DNA of 64,000 bases. It comes from Ochotona curzoniae (taxonomy: Eukaryota; Chordata; Mammalia; Lagomorpha; Ochotonidae). Each line of letters opens with the position of its first letter. Position 1 is the first letter of the stretch. The notes beneath the pieces were generated by a model that worked only from the letters and a program-made list of their open reading frames with translations, was not told the origin of the DNA and made no database searches. This document shows, piece by piece, positions 53,815 through 64,000 of this stretch. The stretch spans positions 1,548,001 through 1,612,000 of the forward strand of contig NW_024466307.1 in assembly GCF_017591425.1 (NCBI RefSeq), read 5' to 3'. A program made the position numbers and the translations under genes.

Positions 53815-54158
53815 TTATTTTATTTTTTAAAAGATTTATTTATTTTTATTGAGAAGTCAGATACACAGAGAGGAGAAGTAACAGAGAGGAAGATCTTCTG
53901 TCCAGTGCTTCACTCCCCAGGTGGCCGCAACAGCCAGTGCTGTGCTGATCCGAAGCTAGGAGCCTGGACCATCTTCCAGGTTTCCCACCCAGGTGCAGGG
54001 TCCCAAGGCTTTGAGCTGTCCTTGACTGCTCTCCCAGGCCACAAGTAAGGAACTGGATGGGAAGTGGGACTGCCAGGATTAGAACCAGCACCCATAAGGG
54101 ATTCTGGCACGTTGAAGGTGAGGACTTTAGCTGCTAGGCTACTGCGCCAGTTCCAGCA
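53815..54158 (-). mobile_element. C-repeat SINE, younger form, minus, full length
   Basis: Tail 'aaaagatttatttattttta' to head 'aggctactgcgccagttcca'. Confidence 0.92.
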
Positions 54159-54172
54159 AACACACTTTAAAA

Positions 54173-54503
54173 GAGAGGCCAGTGTGATGGCTCAAGTGAC
54201 TAATCTTCCCTCTTCAAGCACCTGCATCTCATATGGGCACCAGTTCGTATCCCAACGGCCCTGCTTCCCATCCATCTCCCTGCCTGTGGCCTGGGAAAGC
54301 AGTGGAGGATGACAAAAAACCCTGGGAACATGCACCAGCATGGGAGACCTGGAAGAAGCACCTGGCTCCTGGATTCAGATCGGCTTAGCTCCAGCCATTT
54401 AGACCATTTGGGGAGTAAAATAACGGATGGAAGATCTTTCTGTCTCTCCTTCTGTCTATAAGCCTGGCTTTCTAATAAAAATTAATCCTTAAAAATAAAT
54501 AAG
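54173..54503 (+). mobile_element. C-repeat SINE, plus
   Basis: 'gaggccagtgtgatggctca' to 'aataaaaattaatccttaaa'. Confidence 0.9.
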
Positions 54504-54505
54504 TC

Positions 54506-54832
54506 TGGCCCAGCACGGTTGCCTAACAGCTAAAGTCCTCGCCTTAAATGCGCCAGAACCCATATGGGCGTCGGTTCTAATCCTGGCAGTCCCACTTCCC
54601 ATCCAGCTCCCTGCTTGTGGCCTGGGAAAGCAGTCGAGGACGGCCCAAAGCCTTGGGACCCTGCACCCAGGGAGGAGACTCAGAAGAAGCCCCTGGCTCC
54701 TGGTTTCAGATCAGCTCAGCTCCCATCATTTGGGGAGTGAACCAGCAGATGCAAGATCTTTGTTTCTCCTTCCCTCTGTAAATCTGATCTGACTTTCCAA
54801 TAAGTAAATAAATCTTTTTAAAAAATAAATAA
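54506..54832 (+). mobile_element. C-repeat SINE, younger form, plus
   Basis: Follows the previous copy directly: 'ctggcccagcacggttgcct' to 'aataagtaaataaatctttt'. About 20 bases of the body are missing near 54715. Confidence 0.92.
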
Positions 54833-54937
54833 ATGCACCCTGATACTGAGAAGTCCAACACTGGATTGCATTTCACTTGATTGGAATGGAGCACAACAAT
54901 AATGGCAGTAAGCAATCTTATTTAAAAGGGAATGGGG

Positions 54938-55278
54938 GGGCCCGACACGGTGGCGTAGCGGCTAAAGTCTTCACCTTGAACGTGCCGGGATCCCATTTGG
55001 GCACCAGTTCTAATCCTGGCAGCTCCACTTCCCATCTGGCTCCCTGCTTGTGGCCTGGGAAAGCAGTAGAGGACAGTCCAGAGCCTTGGGACCCTGCACC
55101 CGTGTGGGAGACCTGGAGGAAGTTTGTGACACTTGGCTTTGGATTGGCACAGCATCGACCATTGTGGCCAGTTGGGGAGTGAATCATCAGACAAAAAATC
55201 TTCCTCTCTGTCTCTCCTCCTTTCTGTATATCTGACCTTGTAACAAAATAAGTAAATCTTTTTAATAAATAAATAAAT
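54938..55278 (+). mobile_element. C-repeat SINE, younger form, plus, full length
   Basis: 'gggcccgacacggtggcgta' to an AAAT-repeat tail. Confidence 0.93.
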
Positions 55279-55764
55279 GTCATGTTAGCTCATTTTATAC
55301 CCAAATCAGTCTTGCTGTAATTAAGTCTGGTAGGAATGAGGGCTGGCGGGAGAAGCTGCATTTCAGAACATCCTAATGCCCTCTTTGTAGGCTCTGGCCC
55401 TCTTGCAATTGTTTCCAGCTTTCATTTTCATCTGCAACTTGATCTGTACCTTCAATCGTCCTTGGCTGCAAGCCTAATGTTTCCCAATGCCCTGCTAAGC
55501 TTTCTGACTTGGACTCAGGACAATGAAAACTGCTTTTTTCTTGCAAGTTGTGGCTGGCCAGTGCGAGGATGTAGGGAACTCTGCCTGCTGTGCTCCAGGG
55601 ATGCCTATTAGGGACCACTGCCTGCCCCTTTGACCCAGTGCAGGAGCTCAGAGGTCGCTGCCCATCGCCCTGGCCCAGTGCGGGAGCTGCAGGTGACACC
55701 GCCCGCAGCCTCCACCCGGTGCAGAGACGATCTAGTCATTTACTGTTGGGGCTGCTGGTTTCAA

Positions 55765-56010
55765 ATCATTTTTAAAAGTACAGGCGGAGAAAGCTTCCTT
55801 CGGCTGGTTCAGTCTCCCAGTTCCCGCCACGGGTGAGAGCGAGCCAGACAGAAGGCAGGGGTCTGCAGGTCTTCCGGAAGAAGGACAGAGACTTAAGTAC
55901 CTGTGCCAGTGTCAGCTCTCCTAGACCGCAGCAGAAGCTGGCCCAGAAGCAGAGAAGTGGGGATTCAAACCAGGTACTCCACTGCGAGATGCAGGAATCC
56001 CAAGTGGAGG
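55765..56010 (-). mobile_element. Degraded C-repeat SINE, minus
   Basis: 'cttccttcggctggttcagt' and 'gcaggtcttccggaagaagg' are still recognisable; the head is lost. Confidence 0.55.
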
Positions 56011-56929
56011 GCTCACAGCTGTGCCCAAGGCCCACTGCCGATGCTCAGTTCTCGATAGAAAGGCCCTTTAGGGGAGACTAGTTTGTCTGAGCTGGATCGG
56101 GTCCTGCAAACAGCCCTCCGACTCAGTCACCCTGGAGTGAGCCGCAGCTTCCAGCAGGCTAACTTATCCCAGGAGCAGGCGGCTCCCTTGGCGCGAGCCT
56201 TGGCCTCTCAGTCCCCACGTGTGCTGTCTCCCCCACATCCCACACACAGCTGCAAGTGTCTTTACGGACTTTTATGATCAGTGTTAACTTGCCAACAAGC
56301 CTTCGTGCCATTTTCAGGCTGTCTGTGCTCATAGCCCTCTCAGCAGCCTTTAAAGGCTGTGATCAGGACCCGGTGCTGTGCTCCGTGCTCAGGGCCAGGC
56401 GTGAAAGGCTCACCCCGGGGAAGGCAGGCAGGGGAGAGACGGTTCTCTCCCTCTAACGCCTGCTGCAGCCACCGCTGCCTGCCACAGTGTAACACACAGT
56501 GCAGCAAACTAGGAGGTCTGGGCAGCTGTCTGCTTGAGGAGCAGTCTGTACCACCAACGCAGCAACTCCCCGTTCCTCAGTGCATGCCCCATCCCACAGA
56601 CAGAACAGGACACTGCACCTCCCTCAGTCAAGCTTTGTCTATTTCTAAGCGTCTCAGGCTGGTCTCCCTAATCCCTTCTAAGCCCAGCCAACCTGTGCAC
56701 CAGATGCTGCAGAAATCTCTGAGCCTGTCACGCCTTCACCCCCTACACCACAGGCCTTGCCTTCTCTTTCTGACCCCAGCTCCTTCACCTCCAGCCCGAG
56801 CTTCCCCTGGCCGCCTTTCTGGTCTTCCCCCAGTGAGGAGGGGGGCCCGGCCCCTCCGTCTCCAGACACTGCAGCTTCCTGGGGCTGTTCACACCGCAAG
56901 GCAAGGGCATCTGTGTTGTTTCACTGTCG

Positions 56930-57380
56930 CACCCACCAGTCTAAGTTTAAAGGTTGCTTTTCATCTCCTTGCTATATCCAAACTTCTAGAACAGTGTCTG
57001 ATGCACAGCAGTTGCTCAAGAAATATTTGCTGGGCTGGCACCTCTATGTAGCAGGCTAAGCCTCTGCACCAGCATCCCATACGGGCACCAGTTCGAGTCC
57101 CGGCTGCTCCACTTCCAATGCAGCTCCCTGCTGATGGACTGGGCAGGCAGCAGAAGGTGACTCCAGTCCTTGGGCCCCTGCGCCCACATGGGAGACCTGG
57201 AAGAAGCTCCTGGCTCCTGGCTTCTGAAGGGCTCAGCTCTGGCTGTTGCAGCCATTTGGGGAGTGAACAAGCTGATGGATAATCTCTCACCCTCCCCCCC
57301 CCCTGCTGTGTAAATCTGCCTTTCAAATAAAAACAAATAAACCTTAAAAATAATAATAAAAAGAAATATTTGCTGGGTAA
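56930..57380 (+). mobile_element. Ancient L2-like 3' end, plus, interrupted by a SINE
   Basis: 'ctagaacagtgtctgatgca' then 'cagcagttgctcaagaaata' and tttgctggg follow the usual L2/MIR terminal consensus ('cacagtgcctggcacacagtaggtgctcaataaatattt', abridged here in parts). The match is by eye. Confidence 0.45.
57035..57360 (+). mobile_element. C-repeat SINE, older form, plus, intact with target duplication
   Basis: 'ctggcacctctatgtagcag' to 'aaataaaaacaaataaacct'. A perfect 17-bp duplication, aagaaatatttgctggg, flanks it at 57018-57034 and 57361-57377. Confidence 0.95.
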
Positions 57381-58840
57381 GCAGACTCACAAGTTAAAAT
57401 AGAAATAACCAAACATCAGATTCTTCTAAGGACACATTTTAAAAGAGATTCCCATCAGAATGAAAACAAAGCGTTTTCCCAGACGGAGAGCTATGAAAAC
57501 ACCCAGAACCTCCTGGAGATGCAAGTCATGACACGTCCCCCTGCCTCTCTCCCTCTGTGTATTCAGGAAGGCAGAAGCAGTGTGACAACGGGAACCTCCT
57601 GCGGGCTGCTGCCACTCGAGTGCTCCTTTCTGTCTGTTCCCGCTTCTAGAACACTCCTTGCCCAGTGCACACTGGCTGTTCCCCGTGCCATCTGGAGGCA
57701 CACACATCGGTCTTCTAGGAATCCGACGCCCGCCCCCCAGTGGCGGTCAGCCCTGGGATGGGGCTGAAGACCATCAGGTGGCCCGGAACACTTGGGCCCC
57801 CACACCAGGGTCCTCCATGCAAGTGAGAGCCTCATGGAGCACAGGGCACAGGATTGAATTTGGAAGTGCCCCAAGGAGGAGGTATACCACAGGTTTTAGG
57901 ACGGTGTGAAGAGACATGATATTTTATGTATGTGACAGACACATGTAGCACAAGCACCCCGCTTGGAGGCCTGCTTGCTCCCCACCCGGGGGGCTCGGTC
58001 TGTCCCTGCTCCCCTGAGCCAGCGGCTGCCCCTGCCTGCATCTGCTGCCTAGCCCCACAGCTCTTACAGGAGTCACTTTTCTGCATGTGAGAGCCAATGT
58101 CTGGGTGTGGAGTGGAGAGTCCATTAATGCTGTGGCAGGCCTGTGCTGTCCCAGCACCCTGCGTGTGGTGTAGAGTCCGCCAGCCTGGGCAGCACTCACT
58201 CACAGGAGGGATGTGGGCCTCATGAATACAACAAGCCCAGGGACAGCTGTCCCTTGCTCCCGGGGAGACCCCAGGGTTTCGAGCGAGCACTGACAGGGCA
58301 AGGAAAACATGTCTGCAAGGACCCTGACAGCAGAGGCAGGCGTCAATGGACAGGTCCTTCATCGTCAAGCAAAAAGCACAAGAGTCACACCTGTTACTTC
58401 TCAACCCAGCTTGGTCGAGCTTGTGAGTTGCATACTTCCGCTCACTTGTATGATCGGCATCAAAGGCCGGCTTGAGGCTTACGCAGACATAATCAAAGAG
58501 TATCTCTCAGTGCTGAAAGCCCACAGTGAGCTCACTTCTTGGGTATGTGGTCCTGCAACCTTACCTGGAGTGCTAGGAGTCGGAGCCGGTCTTTCCAGAC
58601 TGGCTTTGTGGAGGCAAGCAGCCCATGTTCCTGCTGGTGACGCCACCGCTTCCGTTCCACATGGCCAGTAACTCAGTGCCCACCTGCTGTCCTTGGCGTC
58701 CTGAGAGCCCTCATTCAGGTGTCTCCAGCAACCAGAGGCCTCATCTCACCCTGCCAAGGTCAAGTGCATCACACAAGGACATTGACGCTGGTCTGGGCGG
58801 ACAGCTTGCCTCACTCTTTGAAGTTCTCCAAAGCCAAACG

Positions 58841-58874
58841 TGTAAACAGTGATGGATGCTCATCACTGTTTACA
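58841..58874. repeat. Perfect 14-bp inverted repeat, 6-base loop
   Basis: Arms tgtaaacagtgatg (58841-58854) and catcactgtttaca (58861-58874) are exact reverse complements around gatgct. No surrounding element recognised. Confidence 0.9.
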
Positions 58875-59056
58875 AGTTGGTTTCAAAGCAAATAAGATGG
58901 CATTCCTCATATGTAAATTGAAATGACAACTCTAAACAGAGTACACATAGCCTGCTGGGTGACGCCACCTGCCAAGAAAGATGGCTTTCCTTAGGAACCA
59001 AGTGATGTGATTCACACGCAATCATTTCTGGTCACTCGTCTTTATTCTCTTCCTTT

Positions 59057-59355
59057 AAAAGGTTAATTTATTTAAAGCCAGAGCTACAGAGAGAGAGAGA
59101 TCTTCCACCTGCTGGTTCACTCCCCCAAAAGGCTGCAACAGCCAGGACTGAGTCTGGCTGAAACGAGGAGCTTCTTCCAGGTCTCCCAAATGGGTGCAGG
59201 GGCCCAAGGACTTGGGCCAGTCTCTGCTGCTCTCCCAGGCAGCAACGGCAGGAAGCTGGATGGGAAGCGGAGCAGCCAGGACAGGAACTGGTATTCATAT
59301 GGATGCTAGCACTACAGGAGACATCTTAACCTGTGGTGCCACGATGCCAGCCCCA
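59057..59355 (-). mobile_element. C-repeat SINE, older form, minus
   Basis: 'ggttaatttatttaaagcca' tail to the head 'ggtgccacgatgccagcccc'. Confidence 0.88.
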
Positions 59356-60369
59356 TACACTCTGAGGATTTGAGGTCTAAGGAGCTTGTGCGCTGTGGCC
59401 CCATGGCTCCCCGCTGCCACATGAAGAAATCTCCAACAGCATGTCAGAGCCTTTCTCCCACCTTCCCTCACACTCCACCTACTGTTATTCTGTGTGCTGA
59501 ACTTGCTGACAATTGGACACCCCAAACTCCTATTTTCATCTGTCTCCATGGCAACTCCACACTCAGAAGATGAAAGCGTTACACCCAAGACAACATCCTT
59601 AGACACAGCCGAGAAGAACACGTTCTCTAAGCCCGGCTACTTGGAGCTGCGTATCCTGCTGCCCAGATCTCTGCAACAGACCTGACTCCTCCCTGAAAAT
59701 CCCCTCTTCAACAAAAACGACCCAACAGAAGGGGACGAAACACCGGGCACACCACTGGAAACCTTGCTTGGGATATGAAGGGAAAGACAAGCGACCGGAG
59801 ACGCACACAGCAGACAGGACCTGGATCAGCTGGGCCACCCCACTGACGGCGTTAGGCCCCCACCTCTAGTGTGACTTTTGACCCCAGGTGGCTGACCTCC
59901 TGGACCCACACCTTCTGTAGACAGCTCCCACCTGCAGAGTTGAGCAGTTGGGACAGCTTGCCCAGGCCCCCTGTCACCATGCCAGGCCAGCACCATGGAC
60001 AACCTGAGGCTGCCCCTCATCGCACACCCATCCTGTCACATCCGGCCGCCGATGATGCAGCAGCCATGTTCACATACCTCAGGTGAAGTTAGAGAAAACA
60101 AGCATGGCTTTCCTGTGTGGGGAGAGAATAACACCACACGCCTCGTGTGACTTCGAGGTTGTCACATGCAAACCAAGGCAGACACTACCACAACCTTGTG
60201 CTCCTGGCCCAAAGCACCTGCTGCAACAGAGCCCAAAGTGAGCAGAAACTTCCGTGGCTGAGCCCTGGTTTGCCTCTGAGAGCTTCTAAACCTGTTCTAC
60301 CAGCAGCCCCTAACCTAATCCAGGAAGCTCTCAAAACCCATTATAGCACGGCCTACAACTGTGTTACAA

Positions 60370-60600
60370 TGGGTTTAGCTGTCACCTGTGACACAAGCAT
60401 CACATGTGGGCACTTGTTCAAACGCAGCACCCATCTGGCTCCCTACTCACCCACTCGAGGGATGTGGCAGAGCCCCTGACATTGGCCTGGCCCAGCCCCT
60501 GCTGTTGGGACCGTGTGGGGAGTGAACCAGTCCATGGATGATCTCTCTCCTTCTCCCTCTGTAATTCTACCTTTCCAATAAATAACATGTTTTCAAAAAC
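60370..60600 (+). mobile_element. C-repeat SINE, older form, plus, internally deleted
   Basis: 'agcatcacatgtgggcactt', then a shortened body, and 'ctacctttccaataaataac'. Confidence 0.78.
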
Positions 60601-61321
60601 TCATTACACTAATAACAGCAAGCATTGCCAGGCGCTGCGTGTGCACACAGTTTTATGTGACCAGTCCTGCTTGTTTAAGACTGATGGGTACTAACTTGGA
60701 AGCCAGGCTGTCTGAGCTGTGGCTCACCCCGACACTCACTGGCTGTGACCTTGAACAAGTCATCAGGGACACCGCAGCCTTCCCTGAGGGACTTGAAGAT
60801 CAAACACAGGTGTCTCACAGTGCCAGGACTGTAGGCCACGCCATGCGATGCGCTGTCATTACGGTGCCACGTCACAGCTGAGACGTCCGAGTTTAGGGCA
60901 GAGAACAGGACACGTAATGGTCGTCATCATAGTTGTTATCCCCCAAAAGCCCACACAAGTTCATGACCGAGCGTCCCTCTTCCTGTGGGTTTGCTCTCAC
61001 CTTCAGCGTTGCATCTGTCTATGCTGCCACGGAGCCAGGAGCAGGAACTTCTGCCAGGGCTGGACTTGACCTGCGTTTGGCATCAAGGCTAAGGCTCCTC
61101 CTGTCATTCTCCCATGAACCAAAGGCAGGTGCCCAGTGTTAGCTCCAGCAAAAATTTGAATCCACCAGGGTGTTCAAAGCCTCAGCCACTGGGCTCCAGC
61201 AAAGTTACCCTAAGGAAAGAGACGAAAGTACTCCCAAGTCTTCCTTATGGCAGTTTCACCTTGCATGTTGGGTGTAAAGGTCAGAGGTATAGCTAGGTAA
61301 GTTAGGATAAATGAACATGAA

Positions 61322-61508
61322 GAGGTGCTGACACGGTGGTGTAGCAGGCTAAGCCTCCACCTATAGCACCAGCATCCCACAAAAGCACTGGTTGAAGTCC
61401 TAGCAGCTCCACTTCCAATCTAGCTACCTGCTAATGTCCTGGGAAGGCAGTGCAAGATGGCCCAAGTTGCTGGGCCCCTCTACTAATGTGGAAGACCTGG
61501 AGGAGTGC
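61322..61508 (+). mobile_element. C-repeat SINE, older form, plus, 3'-truncated
   Basis: 'aggtgctgacacggtggtgt' head to 'atgtggaagacctggaggag'; the 3' third is missing. Confidence 0.85.
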
Positions 61509-62327
61509 GTAAAGCAAGCGTGTCCCAGCTCTAGAGGCAACCACCGTGTTGGGGCAGGGGGAGAGCATTCCCACCTTGGAAAGAAAGTGTGGCCACCAAG
61601 ACCCAAGAAATCAAGCTGAGCTCCTGGAGGGGAAGGAGCCCACAAGCTCGAACAACTGCTACAGTCTTGCTTTAGGAAAAGGCCAGATTAATGTCTACTC
61701 AAAGGCGCCGTCTTGGAGCCGTATGACAAGAGCCCACTGAAGGCTTGTCTGTCGCTCCTGCAGGCAGCAAGCTGTGAACGCCTGGTGTCTTCAGACCCAA
61801 AGACAGTCACACCGGTCCCCAGAGAGAAGTAAAGAAAAGCAGAAAACAGAGGCTGCCCCCTCCCAGCCGGGGAATGCTGACACGGTCTGGGTCTGAGTGC
61901 TCCCTCCAGTTCCCAAGACTGCAGGCTCTAAGACGTGTGCATTTGAATTGAGAGGCCGCATCACAGCTTCGTAAGTTATCTGCAAGGATGGGGTGACAGG
62001 GAAATGATGGGAGGCGGGATAACAGGTGCAAGTGGAGGAAAGGGCGGGGCATGCGTGGCTAGCTGCCCAATCAGCATTGCTGCTGCACAGGGGAACCAGC
62101 TCCTCGATCCCAATGAATGAGCGGTTCCTGGACTGTCCAGCTGGCCCCAGCCCACTCAGCCCTGCCCCGGGGTTAGCTTCTCCCTCTCCATTGTCCCTGC
62201 TTCTCAATATCTTAAAACTGGGAGAGAGTGGAGGTTCCTTTTTGAGCAGTATTGGGGAAAGGAGTTAGGCTGAGAGTTCTATATTTCCTCAGGCTCTTAA
62301 GCTTGAGAAGCGTGGAGAAAAGGGATC

Positions 62328-62592
62328 AGGACCAGCATGTGGTGTAGCAGGCTAAGCCTCCTGCTGCGGTGCAGGCATTCCATATGGGTGCTGATTGGAA
62401 CCCCAGCTGCTCCACTTCCCATCCAGCTCTCTGCTAATGGCCTGGGATAGCAATGGAGGATAGCCCAGAGCCTTGGGACCCTGCACCCATGTGGGAGACC
62501 CAGAAGAAGTTTCTGATTCCCAGGTTTGGACTGGCCCAGCTTTAGCTTTTTAGGCCATTTGGACAGTGAACTAGTGGGTGGAAGATCTATTG
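62328..62592 (+). mobile_element. C-repeat SINE, older form, plus, lacking its tail
   Basis: 'caggaccagcatgtggtgta' to 'gtgaactagtgggtggaaga'. Confidence 0.87.
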
Positions 62593-62924
62593 ACATTTCC
62601 AAATATTTAGTGGTGTAAATTTGGGCCATGGAACTGCAGCGGTGGTCAGCACGGAAAGCCAGAGTCTACCGAGCATGTACCGTGTGCTGCCCTGCATGTC
62701 CCGGTCATGCCAGATGGGGAACCAGTCTCTTCTGTTAGACCAAGAATCTAGGCACCCAGAAGTAGAAGCATTTTACCCCTGGCTGGAAGACTAGGAGTGC
62801 AGGGGGTGCAAATTCAGGTCAACCAGTTGCGAAGTCAGGCAGGCTCCCAGAGGCCTCTTCGTGCTGCTCTGGTATGGGCTGTGACTTCCTAGAAACACAG
62901 ACTTGTTTTAGAAGTGAAGATTCT

Positions 62925-63254
62925 GGGCCTGGCGGCGTGGCCTCGTAGCTAAAGTTCTCACCTTGAACGCACCTGGGATCCCATTTGGGCGCCGGTTCTA
63001 ATCCTGGCAGCTCCACTTCCCATCTAGCTCCCTGCTTGTGGCCTGGGAAAGCAGTAGAGGAATGCCCAAAACTTTGGGACCCTGCACCTGTGTGGGAGAC
63101 CTGGAAGAAGTTCCTGGATCCTGGCTTCGGATCGGCATAGCATCAGCCGTTGCGCTCACTTGGGGAGTGAATCATTGGATGGAAGATCTTCCTGTCTCTC
63201 CTCCTCTCTGTATATCTGACTTTCCAATAAAAATAAATAAATCTTAAAAAAAAA
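62925..63254 (+). mobile_element. C-repeat SINE, younger form, plus, full length
   Basis: 'gggcctggcggcgtggcctc' to a poly(A) tail. Near-perfect target duplication: aagtgaagattc at 62912-62923 and aagtgaggattc at 63255-63266. Confidence 0.94.
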
Positions 63255-63849
63255 AAGTGAGGATTCCAAGCCCCAGCCTGCCTTCACACCGCAGAAGCAA
63301 TAGACAATCAGAGCTGAGATCTGCCCGTGCGTGGGACACTGATCCTTCTGTCTTTGGCTGATTCAGATGGGGTGGGGGCTGGTGATGGGCAGAAACGCAT
63401 GTCTCAAGTTTCTCATTCTGGCTTCCATGCCCAGTGGTCTTGCTCTTAGCGCTCGGCCCAGGTGGAGCTCCCGGGCAGCAGGGAGCAGCCGAAGCTGCAG
63501 TGCAGCATCCCCAAGGACCAGACTGGCTGCATCCCTCAGTCGACCTTGTTCCCACTCTGCTGTTTCTCTTGCACGCATACACATGTGCACACACAGCGGA
63601 CCCTCTAAGGATCAGCAACACTGCACAAAAGTCACATACTTGCAAGAAGGCCTGTCAAGAAAATGAAATTGTCCAACAGCACGTGGCTGGCCTGCAGCCA
63701 GGACGCGCTGTGAAGAGGGTGTATGATGGCGCAGTCTCCGTGGCCTTGGTCTGTTCAGCTGGGCTATGTCCCAACATGAGGGCTTTTTAGCTTTCTGTAC
63801 CGTGCGCAGCAGTCCAGGAGTGAGGCAGTTGACGCCAAAGAGTTAGTCT

Positions 63850-64000
63850 CCACTCGTGTGGAAAGCTGGCTGTGGGTCCTGGCCTCCAGGGGCAGCCTGG
63901 CCTAGTATGGCCATTGTAGCCATTTGGAAAGTAAACCAGCAGGTGGAAGATCACCCCCTCTGCCTCTGTCTCATTCTCTGTCACTTTGTCTTTTGTATGA
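63850..64000 (+). mobile_element. C-repeat SINE fragment, plus, cut by right edge
   Basis: 'tggccattgtagccatttgg' then aaagtaaaccagcaggtgg and a CT-rich stretch reaching the window end. Confidence 0.75.

Larger units (their letters stand above)
45151..64000. other. Gene desert downstream of BHMT
   Basis: No exon of a known gene was recognised on either strand; the next gene in human order, JMY, is not seen. Besides the elements listed separately, the unassigned blocks longer than 300 bases are 47265-48020, 48565-49680, 50005-50750, 51005-51430, 51770-53155, 55280-55760, 56015-56930, 57380-59055, 59360-60365, 60605-61320, 61510-62325 and 63260-63845. Confidence 0.8.

Noticed and set aside
56359..57051. 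230-codon open frame on the plus strand
   Set aside because: No recognisable domain, no splice or promoter context, ends in an L2-like repeat; composition is that of unconstrained GC-rich DNA.
45151..64000. Search for exons of the next gene (JMY in human order)
   Set aside because: No exon with flanking splice sites and recognisable protein sequence was found; the gene probably lies beyond the right edge.
1..64000. A previously undescribed multi-gene system
   Set aside because: All supported genes belong to known one-carbon metabolism families; the unusual signals are conversion, repeats and insertions, not new machinery.

Overview
The window is mammalian genomic DNA carrying a three-gene one-carbon cluster: DMGDH on the minus strand, then BHMT2 and BHMT on the plus strand. 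This matches the DMGDH-BHMT2-BHMT order of human chromosome 5. Coding sequence is split into short exons with GT-AG introns. The rest is dominated by tRNA-derived SINEs of the lagomorph C-repeat type, in an old rabbit-like form and a younger form reading 'ggcctagtggttaaagtcc'. The younger form suggests a pika (Ochotona). The species call is inference; Lagomorpha is well supported by the repeats.

Layout: 1-15853 holds DMGDH exons 9 (cut by the left edge) to 1, read right to left. The N-terminal ~496 codons are present, with the mitochondrial presequence and the FAD domain. Between 15771 and 16038 a GC-rich segment without a TATA box separates the DMGDH start codon from the BHMT2 start codon by only 152 bp, a head-to-head promoter. 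BHMT2 (eight exons, 16006-25672) encodes 363 residues. An intergenic stretch of about 9 kb follows, made of SINEs, LINE fragments and unassigned DNA. BHMT has a TATA box at 34950 and eight coding exons (35031-44832) encoding 407 residues. From about 45150 to the right edge no gene is recognised; this is a repeat-rich desert with about twenty SINEs, a probable antisense endogenous-retrovirus solo LTR and a (TG)n tract.

The genes work in one pathway. BHMT uses betaine to remethylate homocysteine and releases dimethylglycine, which DMGDH demethylates in mitochondria. BHMT2 is the tandem paralogue, known in other mammals to prefer S-methylmethionine.

The most striking observation is that exon 7 of BHMT2 and exon 7 of BHMT are identical at every one of 229 bases (240 with flanking bases), although the neighbouring exons and introns have diverged. 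This exon carries two of the three zinc-binding cysteines. The pattern points to recent exon-limited gene conversion. Other items are a 20-bp minisatellite of 31 units in a DMGDH intron, a possible in-frame upstream start for BHMT2, a CpG-dense block before the last BHMT exon, and several nested insertions with readable target-site duplications. I saw nothing that amounts to a wholly new biological system.
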